NCBI GenBank assembly: GCA_903891505.1
Contig: CAITEO010000071.1
Coordinates: forward strand, 1-11,049
Direction: 5' to 3'
Origin: an uncultured Candidatus Woesearchaeota archaeon
Lineage (GTDB): Archaea > Nanobdellota > Nanobdellia > Woesearchaeales > 21-14-0-10-32-9
Length of the DNA: 11,049 nucleotides
This document shows, one piece after another, positions 6,326-11,049 of the stretch; positions within the stretch are counted from its first letter, which is position 1, and each line of letters opens with the position of its first letter. Made by a program: the position numbers and the translations under genes. Below the pieces are notes generated by a model. The model ran no database searches, had not been told where the DNA came from, and was given only the letters and a program-made list of their open reading frames with translations.

Positions 6326-7446
6326 TAGTATCCTTCGCCTGCATCGTATCTAAGGATTGCTGCATAGCCTCCGATGTCTCTGAGCTGGCTACCTTCACGT
6401 GTTTCTGTCGAGATGATTGAAACATTCGAGCTATACATCTCTGCTTCTTTCATTATTTCATCTATTATTTCTTCTTCAACAACATCAGAAACGAGAAACA
6501 TATCTACAGTTCCCATAGAAAGCTGTTTTAGGCACTCATTTTTTCCATACGCAACTTTTCCAGGTGTTTTTGCGAGCGTTTCAAAGAACTTTGTAACTAT
6601 TTTCTTCTCACCAACAACCGCTTCTTCAGCTAGAATATCTTGACTTTTCTCTAGCAATTCCTGAAGTCCAAATTGATCCGTATAACTTAAATCTTTGATT
6701 CCTATTATTTTATCTTTAAGCTGCTGAGTTATATGATTTCCGTCGACAAACTCATACTTTGTAGGACCTGGCCCTCCAATTATTATCCCCTTCAACTCTT
6801 TCATCTCAAAGAAATTGTCCTTCATGAGCATAGCAACCTTGTCGTAGAAATCTTTAGCAGCAAGCTCTCTATTTCTTGCAAACCTAACTGAAGATTGCCC
6901 TCCTGCACGGAATTTTCCAGGAACCATGCTCTCTGTTGATGATAGTGGAATTATCGCTTTGCCCTTGAGAACTGCAATTGTTGCTTCGCGTCTATCCATC
7001 GCAACAAGGCCGAAACAGTCATCATCATCTAACATCTCTTTGAGCGGATCTAGTATAAATTCTTTGTCGCATCGATACAGCCTCTGCTTTAACGGGAGCG
7101 GCGGTTCCATACTCCAAACTTGATAATCCTGCTGACCTTCTCGTTCTGCGACATTGCCTGCAAACACAACAAGTCCGTGTGGCGGTGTTCTTTGATAGAG
7201 TTTTAGGTGCTGAATTATCTTCTCAAGAGCATTAATCACATTGTCCCTTGTCTGCTTGCTCTTGATGTTTGTTGCAGTACCTTGCTCTTGAGCAACGTGC
7301 GTTGTTATTTTGTTTAAATCGTAATCTGCTGGAACATATACAGAAACAAGCTCAGTACCTCTACCTCGATACTTCGCAAGTTCCTTGACAAACTTCTTCA
7401 ACTTAAATCGCTGCTTGTCATCCATCTTTTCAACTGTCTTAACCAT
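6325..7446 (-). CDS. prf1: peptide chain release factor aRF1 (compact form)
   Basis: This class I translation termination factor recognises all three stop codons and triggers peptidyl-tRNA hydrolysis. It has 373 residues from this start. The stop-codon recognition NIKS is at 60-63 and YRCDKEF (124-130) is the YxCxxxF element. The catalytic AGGQ is at 181-184, which excludes the GGQ-less relative Pelota. The C-terminal domain that binds the ABCE1/aIF2-type partners ends in STETREGSQLRDIGGYAAILRY (346-367). Between DMFLVSD (315-321) and EEEIIDE (324-330) there is almost no linker, so the mini-domain or zinc-ribbon insertion seen in eRF1 and many archaeal relatives appears missing. The ATG at 7446 was chosen over an upstream one at 7506 because the TATA box at 7466-7477 lies 27 bases away, giving a leaderless mRNA; the upstream start would include the promoter. 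Confidence 0.95.
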   Translation of the reverse strand: MVKTVEKMDDKQRFKLKKFVKELAKYRGRGTELVSVYVPADYDLNKITTHVAQEQGTATNIKSKQTRDNVINALEKIIQHLKLYQRTPPHGLVVFAGNVAEREGQQDYQVWSMEPPLPLKQRLYRCDKEFILDPLKEMLDDDDCFGLVAMDRREATIAVLKGKAIIPLSSTESMVPGKFRAGGQSSVRFARNRELAAKDFYDKVAMLMKDNFFEMKELKGIIIGGPGPTKYEFVDGNHITQQLKDKIIGIKDLSYTDQFGLQELLEKSQDILAEEAVVGEKKIVTKFFETLAKTPGKVAYGKNECLKQLSMGTVDMFLVSDVVEEEIIDEIMKEAEMYSSNVSIISTETREGSQLRDIGGYAAILRYDAGEGY

Positions 7447-7465
7447 AGAGCATAGAAAATAACAA

Positions 7466-7477
7466 GGGTTTTTAAAT
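7466..7477 (-). promoter_or_regulatory. TATA box of aRF1 (ATTTAAAAACCC)
   Basis: The minus strand reads ATTTAAAAACCC. The centre of TTTAAA is about 27 bases before the ATG at 7446, the expected distance for an archaeal leaderless transcript. This box decides the start codon of aRF1. Confidence 0.65.
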
Positions 7478-7577
7478 GTTGCTTGGAGAAAACGAAAAGA
7501 GGTCAAGACTAGAACAGAAAAGAAAAGATTAACAAAAAGGAATTAAAAATATACAAACAAATTATGAAAGAATTATA

Positions 7578-7614
7578 CAAAAAAAATTGCGGAAAACAAA
7601 ACATTCACAAAAAA
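7578..7614 (-). terminator. T-rich terminator after the glycosyltransferase gene
   Basis: Downstream of the glycosyltransferase TGA the minus strand has a TTTTTT run, a TTTTG-TTTTCC stretch and then eight T residues (7579-7586). Multiple T-runs of this kind are typical archaeal intrinsic terminators and separate this unit from aRF1. Confidence 0.5.
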
Positions 7615-7619
7615 GATAC

Positions 7620-8810
7620 TCACATGCTCTTTAATATCCGTCGTATCTCGTCAACTGTGTGGCTCCATTGGAAATCTTTTAGAATTGTTTTTCTTGCACG
7701 CTCTCCAAAGAGCTGAGCTAGCGACTGATTTCCTTTTACTGTTTCAAGACATTTATAGAGTGCATATGCATCTTTTTTTGGAAAGATCATTCCATTGTAA
7801 TTATTACTTATGTATTCTTTAATGAATCCAACAGGTGTTGCTATCACTGGAAGACCGGTCGCCATTGCTTCAAGTGTTGTGAGCGACGTTGTCTCAGTTA
7901 GCGATGATGTTACATAGACATTCATCAATGGAAGATAATCTTGAGCATTGCTTTTCGCGCCGACAAGAATTGCACCATCAACTGCTTTTAGTTTCTCTTT
8001 TATTTCAATAAGTCCATCTCCAACAATCAAAAGTTTTACATTTTTATGATGGCGCCTTAGCCAATTGTAAGCGCGAGAAAGAGTCATTAAATCTTTTTCA
8101 CGGGCAATTCTTCCATGATATCCTACAACAAATTCATCTTTAAGATTAATAGCTTCTTTTATTTTATTTATCCTGTCTTTTTCCTGCTCTGATTTCTCAT
8201 CATATGGCCTGAATACATTAGAATCCACTCCTAAGTGTACTATTGTTTTCTTTGTGGCTATACCTTGCCAAGTTAACAGCTCGGCAGTGCTCTCTGAAGG
8301 AACTATTAACAAATCAGATTTTCTGTAGATGTATCTTGAGTACTGTTTTACTGCATGTACAAGCAACCTTTTTAGAAACAGATTTTTTGTCGCTTTAGGA
8401 ACCAAATCCCACTCTATAACATGTGTGAAAGATACAATAGGTATATGCCTTTTCTTTGCATAATAAACAGCCATAAAACCCACAGGACCAGTAGTTTGAG
8501 AAAATACTATATCTGCCTGCTTCACTGCTCGTTTAACTACATTGAACTTGAATGCTGCGGCAGTAAAATCACCCGCTTTTTTATTGCTAAGAGGAACCTG
8601 AATAAGTTTGAAACCATTTGGAATGTATGGCCCATGATTTGGTGAGAGCACGGTAACATCAAAGTCATCTTTTATCTGGGGTATTATAACAGATAGAAAT
8701 CTTGAAATACCATCCCACCTAGGAAGAAAACTATCTGTTGCAATAAGAAGCCTCTTTTTAGTACATTTATCCTCTTTTTTATCCTCTTTTTTTTCTAATT
8801 CTTTCATCAT
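7620..8810 (-). CDS. GT4-family glycosyltransferase
   Basis: This GT-B fold glycosyltransferase has 396 residues. The N-terminal acceptor domain begins with ATDSFLPRWDGISRFL (24-39), the usual position for the acceptor-side loop. The C-terminal donor domain shows LGVDSNVFRP (193-202), GRIAREKD (233-240) with the phosphate-binding Arg/Lys pair, and the E-x7-E motif (E306 and E314) in LTETTSLTTLEAMATGLPVI. There is no membrane helix. A charged N-terminal extension of about 18 residues precedes the fold. The product is expected to be an alpha-linked sugar from a nucleotide-sugar, with donor and acceptor unknown. It follows a PIG-L deacetylase gene with 54 bases between them, a pairing discussed under findings. 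AAGGT lies three bases before the first ATG and six before a second ATG at 8807, so the second may be the true start. Confidence 0.92.
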   Translation of the reverse strand: MMKELEKKEDKKEDKCTKKRLLIATDSFLPRWDGISRFLSVIIPQIKDDFDVTVLSPNHGPYIPNGFKLIQVPLSNKKAGDFTAAAFKFNVVKRAVKQADIVFSQTTGPVGFMAVYYAKKRHIPIVSFTHVIEWDLVPKATKNLFLKRLLVHAVKQYSRYIYRKSDLLIVPSESTAELLTWQGIATKKTIVHLGVDSNVFRPYDEKSEQEKDRINKIKEAINLKDEFVVGYHGRIAREKDLMTLSRAYNWLRRHHKNVKLLIVGDGLIEIKEKLKAVDGAILVGAKSNAQDYLPLMNVYVTSSLTETTSLTTLEAMATGLPVIATPVGFIKEYISNNYNGMIFPKKDAYALYKCLETVKGNQSLAQLFGERARKTILKDFQWSHTVDEIRRILKSM

Positions 8811-8842
8811 TCTACCTTTTTTATTAACTTATTTAATTAACA

Positions 8843-8855
8843 TATTTATTTAAAA
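8843..8855 (-). promoter_or_regulatory. candidate TATA box for the glycosyltransferase gene
   Basis: TTTTAAATAAATA on the minus strand lies in the 54-base gap after the deacetylase stop codon. Initiation near 8823 would give a short leader containing AAGGT. The glycosyltransferase may therefore be transcribed both with the deacetylase and on its own. Confidence 0.4.
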
Positions 8856-8864
8856 TTGTTTCCA

Positions 8865-9587
8865 CTATCTTAAACGACGAAATACCTCTGCAGCTTTGAA
8901 GCCATACTTCAAGCCATTAACAAAAGCTCTATAATAAACTGCCAAATAAAGAATATTAACTGTAATTGTATATGAAAAAAAGTTTATCTGACTCCTAAAT
9001 TCGTGAAGAGCCTTTATTTTGTACCTGAATGTATCTGTTATATCAACAATAAGCCTTGGAAAGTTCCTCTCTTTTTTGTTAAATATATTTGAAACATCAA
9101 ATGTGTATACTTCTGCATTAAGAAGATTCTTTCTTGCCAAACTATCATATGCATCTAGCACAACTTCCTTGACAAACCTATGATCAGGATGGAGATCGTC
9201 GCCAGAGTGCGTAAATATTTTCTTAGGCACATAGCTTAGTATTTGCCTTTTGAAACGCTCCATCATTTTTTTCTTCCTAAAATCAGCACCAATCGCTCCA
9301 TCTTTTAATGCAAGAAACATAACTCCCTTCCCCCCAATTATCGAATCTGCTTCTTTTGCTTCAAGAACCCTAATTTTTGCAATATAGCTAAGTTTCATAT
9401 GAGGATGACTTCCTTCACCATAAGAGCATATTATCGTGTAAACATTATATCCTTCTCTTGTGTACTTTGCGACAGCCCCACCAGGTCCTAGTATTTGATC
9501 ATCAGAATGCGCGCAAATTACGAGTATATTTCCCTTCTCTTCTTGAGGCGTACCATTTTCACGTTTAACTTGCTTTTTAATAGCCAT
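8865..9587 (-). CDS. PIG-L/LmbE-family zinc-dependent deacetylase
   Basis: This de-N-acetylase of 240 residues belongs to the family of GlcNAc-PI deacetylase PIG-L, MshB and BshB. The first metal motif is AHSDDQ (26-31), a variant of the usual AHPDDE. The zinc ligands His27 and Asp30 and the catalytic base Asp29 are kept, while the last position is Gln31. The second motif HPDH is at 133-136. RVLEAKEADSIIG (73-85) and LALKDG (92-97) are further family landmarks. The C-terminal 40 residues contain a hydrophobic stretch (about 203-223) that may sit on or in the membrane. Typical substrates are N-acetylglucosamine on a lipid, inositol or malate, but none can be chosen here. Translation appears leaderless from a TATTAATA box at 9612-9619. 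Confidence 0.9.
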   Translation of the reverse strand: MAIKKQVKRENGTPQEEKGNILVICAHSDDQILGPGGAVAKYTREGYNVYTIICSYGEGSHPHMKLSYIAKIRVLEAKEADSIIGGKGVMFLALKDGAIGADFRKKKMMERFKRQILSYVPKKIFTHSGDDLHPDHRFVKEVVLDAYDSLARKNLLNAEVYTFDVSNIFNKKERNFPRLIVDITDTFRYKIKALHEFRSQINFFSYTITVNILYLAVYYRAFVNGLKYGFKAAEVFRRLR

Positions 9588-9610
9588 TCTCTAAAAAACC
9601 CGAACCAAGT

Positions 9611-9620
9611 ATATTAATAT
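9611..9620 (-). promoter_or_regulatory. TATA box of the deacetylase gene
   Basis: ATATTAATAT lies about 28 bases before the ATG at 9587 on the minus strand, fitting an almost leaderless transcript. It shares the 121-base divergent region with the tRNA promoter. Confidence 0.45.
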
Positions 9621-9672
9621 TTTGATGAATTTGTACAATTACATAAAATAGAGAACAATCGCTTCAGGCAAA

Positions 9673-9683
9673 ACTTTTATAAA
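9673..9683 (+). promoter_or_regulatory. TATA box of the tRNA-Gly gene
   Basis: ACTTTTATAAA with an A-rich upstream BRE-like stretch is centred about 29 bases before the mature tRNA 5' end at 9709, so transcription should begin a few bases before the tRNA. It is the only clear promoter upstream of the membrane-protein gene at 9825 as well. Confidence 0.6.
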
Positions 9684-9708
9684 TCCTCCCCCTGTCCTAG
9701 AGCATTAA

Positions 9709-9821
9709 GCACCTGTAGTCTAATGGTTAGGATAGAAGCCTTCCATGACTTTAATGGAAAAGAAAACATCCAAAAAAGTTGAAGCGAGCTTTTGATCCGG
9801 GTTCGAATCCCGGCGGGTGCA
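9709..9821 (+). tRNA. tRNA-Gly(UCC) with intron
   Basis: Mature tRNA is the two exons 9709-9745 and 9787-9821. The acceptor GCACCTG pairs with CGGGTGC (9814-9820) with one G-U, and the discriminator is A9821; CCA is not encoded. The D stem is GTCT/GGAT around AATGGTTA. The anticodon stem GAAGC (9735-9739) pairs with GCTTT (9788-9792). After splicing the loop is C-U-UCC-A-A, so the anticodon is UCC for glycine. The four-base variable loop is TGAT. The T stem CCGGG/CCCGG encloses TTCGAAT. All standard elements are present, and the mature sequence matches archaeal glycine tRNAs in the D-arm and anticodon region. Confidence 0.95.
9746..9786 (+). other. 41-base tRNA intron at position 37/38 with bulge-helix-bulge
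   Basis: The exon-intron junctions fold into a perfect archaeal splicing motif. The central 4-bp helix is CTTC (9740-9743) with GAAG (9781-9784). The two three-base bulges are CAT (9744-9746) and CGA (9785-9787), each cut after its second base. The outer helix is the anticodon stem. The inner helix is GACTTT (9747-9752) with AAAGTT (9775-9780), and a further TGGA/TCCA hairpin lies within the intron. This is the canonical substrate of the tRNA splicing endonuclease. Confidence 0.95.
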
Positions 9822-9824
9822 TAT

Positions 9825-10373
9825 ATGCTTCAATTGTTATCGTTATGGTTCATAGTCATATTCTCAGCAGTTCTTATTATTTCTATAAAAACTAACCGCA
9901 TTTGGCTTCTAAAGAAAAATTATGCGTTTTTATATTTGGACTGGCTCTTTGTTCCATTTAACTTCTTAATACCCTACTCTCTTGTCTTCTCTTGGAAATT
10001 ATTTTTTGTATTTCTCGTAGTTTCTACAATAGTAGTCATATTCCTGCACAATAAATGGCACCAACTCAAAGAAGTGCCGAATGAAATGAAATATTTTGTC
10101 TCAGATAAAGGCATTACTTTAGAAGGAAAACTCCACTTCGTTTTCATGACAATAGAAACAGCAATAGTTCTTACAGCTCTGTTCTCCCGAGCAACAACTC
10201 ACTATTATGTATTTATGATGCTTTGTTTGCTTATTTATTTGATAAGTTATTTGTTAATAGTGAGATTTGTGCGTCACATGAAACTTAGAAGTAAACCAGA
10301 ACTACCCTTCTTATTATTAGGACTAATCTCGCTGTTTGTAAGAATATCAATCTATATCCTCCTCAAAAATTGA
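9825..10373 (+). CDS. six-helix membrane protein of unknown family
   Basis: This integral membrane protein has 182 residues. Predicted helices lie near 3-21, 35-55, 58-75, 104-122, 127-148 and 160-179. Polar positions stand out between them: HNKWH (75-79), E100 and H104 in LEGKLH, and E111 in TIETA. These could form a metal or substrate site, but I do not recognise the family. The frame can be extended upstream to 9792, but that reads through the T arm of the tRNA, so the ATG at 9825 is the real start. It lies three bases after the last tRNA base, with no ribosome site and no promoter of its own, so it is probably read from the tRNA promoter and freed by tRNA 3' processing. Position and hydrophobicity support a real gene. 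Confidence 0.75.
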   Translation: MLQLLSLWFIVIFSAVLIISIKTNRIWLLKKNYAFLYLDWLFVPFNFLIPYSLVFSWKLFFVFLVVSTIVVIFLHNKWHQLKEVPNEMKYFVSDKGITLEGKLHFVFMTIETAIVLTALFSRATTHYYVFMMLCLLIYLISYLLIVRFVRHMKLRSKPELPFLLLGLISLFVRISIYILLKN

Positions 10374-10420
10374 AATATTTTCCTATTCTAGCAACAAAAC
10401 TTCTGAATCTATCCTTCATA

Positions 10421-10431
10421 AGTTATTAATA
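10421..10431 (+). promoter_or_regulatory. candidate TATA box of the Cys-rich gene
   Basis: AGTTATTAATA, in the 103-base gap after the membrane-protein gene, is about 26 bases before a predicted start near 10454. That leaves a 23-base leader containing the GAGGTGA ribosome site at 10464-10470. Confidence 0.4.
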
Positions 10432-10463
10432 AAGAATTATTATCCAAAATTCTACTAAACGAC

Positions 10464-10470
10464 GAGGTGA
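10464..10470 (+). promoter_or_regulatory. strong ribosome binding site GAGGTGA
   Basis: GAGGTGA is a near-complete complement of the archaeal 16S 3' end and sits six bases before the ATG at 10477. It fixes the start at the first of two adjacent ATG codons and shows that this genome uses Shine-Dalgarno sites for some small genes. Confidence 0.75.
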
Positions 10471-10476
10471 ACTAAA

Positions 10477-10842
10477 ATGATGAATGGCTGTGAAGATGGA
10501 AGTTGCGAGAATAGTTGCAACGAAAAACAAGGATGCGCTCAAGACCAATGTGGCTACGAGCAAAGCACGTGTGGACATCACCACGGATGGAGCCAAGAAG
10601 ATATGGCTGGAAAAATGATGCATCTTGCAAAGGAAGCAAAGATGGAACTCATCAAAGAAAAGATGAAAAAACGACTTGAAGCAGTTGAAGGTAAAAAACT
10701 TGATAAGCTTGCAGACTTAGTCGTAGACACCATGCTCGCCAAATACAAACTAAAAGGAGAACTGATGAAAAAACACGACGAGCTCGGCGAGAAATGGGAA
10801 GATATGGAATCACAAATGCATGAGATTTTTAGCGAGAAGTAA
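10477..10842 (+). CDS. small Cys/His-rich protein with helical C-terminus
   Basis: This soluble protein has 121 residues and no recognised family. The first 36 residues contain six cysteines (5, 10, 14, 20, 25, 32) and a triple histidine (34-36), with acidic and amide residues between them, a composition typical of a flexible metal-binding segment. From about residue 40 onward it is highly charged and predicted helical, with Met-rich stretches such as EDMAGKMMHL (41-50) and a possible coiled coil across 50-115. It has no signal peptide or membrane segment. Spacing of the cysteines does not match a standard zinc ribbon. It has its own promoter and the best ribosome site in the window, so it may be well expressed. 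Metal storage, delivery or sensing is inference; the helical part could equally be the functional unit. Confidence 0.8.
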   Translation: MMNGCEDGSCENSCNEKQGCAQDQCGYEQSTCGHHHGWSQEDMAGKMMHLAKEAKMELIKEKMKKRLEAVEGKKLDKLADLVVDTMLAKYKLKGELMKKHDELGEKWEDMESQMHEIFSEK

Positions 10843-10852
10843 ATGCTAAAAA

Positions 10853-10900
10853 AAGTTTAAAAACTATTTTTTATTTTTTTCTTATATTTTCTTATCTGGT
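10853..10900 (+). terminator. T-rich terminator after the Cys-rich gene
   Basis: Shortly after the TAA at 10840-10842 come TTTTTTATTTTTTTCTTATATTTT (10868-10890) and further T-rich sequence, a typical archaeal intrinsic terminator. A preceding GTTTAAAAAC (10856-10865) is palindromic and TATA-like, but nothing supported starts downstream of it. Confidence 0.55.
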
Positions 10901-10920
10901 CTTCTCTAGTATTTACTCAA

Positions 10921-11049
10921 GTGATTGAACTCTGCAGAACGGTTGCGTTCGCTAAAACTCTCGAACCATGCGACGGTGCGCCCGTTCAAAACGCACGCGT
11001 CCGGTCACTGAAGTTCTCGGCCCTCTCTGAGGTTTCGCTCCGCTCAAGC
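10921..11049. other. GC-rich tail with no recognised gene
   Basis: Composition rises sharply here relative to the AT-rich genes. Short complementary pieces include GAACGG (10937-10942) with CCGTTC (10982-10987) and GTGCG with CGCAC flanking the latter. One plus-strand frame from a GTG at 10921 stays open to the window edge (43 codons), but it has no ribosome site and no recognisable motif, so I do not call it a gene. CGCTCCGCTCA (11036-11046) matches ten of eleven bases of CGCTACGCTCA at 127-137, linking the two ends of the window. Confidence 0.4.

Noticed and set aside
7447..7506. aRF1 starting at the upstream ATG at 7506
   Set aside because: The added 20 residues would be encoded by the TATA box and its flanks, and the family starts near MVKTVEK.
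9742..9744. Reading the tRNA as Glu(UUC) or another isoacceptor
   Set aside because: Only the Gly(UCC) reading gives a 7-base loop after removing an intron with a perfect bulge-helix-bulge; other registers break the anticodon stem.
9792..9824. Upstream extension of the membrane-protein frame (TTG start at 9792)
   Set aside because: It reads through the T arm and acceptor of the tRNA-Gly; the peptide is simply translated tRNA sequence.
10426..10623. Minus-strand 65-codon frame over the Cys-rich gene
   Set aside because: It overlaps the well-supported gene and its ribosome site and has no start signal of its own.
10921..11049. Open plus-strand frame to the window edge as a partial gene
   Set aside because: It has no ribosome site and no recognised motif, and it lies just after a terminator; GC-rich sequence stays open by chance more often.

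Overview
The window looks archaeal and probably comes from a small-genome DPANN-type archaeon, although the lineage cannot be fixed from sequence alone. Three things support this. There is a eukaryote/archaeal-type release factor with NIKS and GGQ motifs. There is a tRNA-Gly with an intron at 37/38 bounded by a perfect bulge-helix-bulge. Many genes have a TATA-like box about 26-30 bases before the start codon with little or no leader, while others have a GAGGTG-type ribosome site. The DNA is AT-rich except for two short GC-rich, palindrome-rich ends, so this may be a whole contig broken at repeats.

Layout. Bases 1-149 hold clustered hairpins that resemble an insertion-sequence end. On the minus strand, 150-4019 carries a family B DNA polymerase of E. 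coli Pol II type, directly abutting (stop codon then ATG) a flavin-dependent disulfide reductase/NADH oxidase-like enzyme. The reductase is preceded by a 13-base imperfect tandem repeat. A membrane-anchored CPHC thioredoxin-fold protein (minus) and an Fe-S assembly protein of the DUF59/MIP18 family (plus) diverge at about 4910. A SprT-like metallopeptidase (minus) follows. The next long gap holds an 11-residue ORF, MCSTCGCKKKK, with its own promoter, ribosome site and T-rich end, and then a 99-base structured element that abuts the stop codon of release factor aRF1. Upstream of aRF1 come a GT4 glycosyltransferase and a PIG-L deacetylase, both minus.

On the plus strand, the intron-containing tRNA-Gly(UCC) is followed three bases later by a six-helix membrane protein. 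A small Cys/His-rich helical protein comes next, then a T-rich terminator and a GC-rich tail with no recognised gene.

The genes cover information processing (polymerase, release factor, tRNA), thiol and metal handling (disulfide reductase, thioredoxin-fold protein, DUF59, two Cys-rich small proteins), and cell-surface or small-molecule glycosylation (GT4 plus deacetylase). I see no CRISPR array, intact transposase or obvious defence island. The points most worth a second look are the microprotein, the structured element after aRF1, the tRNA-mRNA tandem, the polymerase with a PCNA-type tail, and the short release factor.
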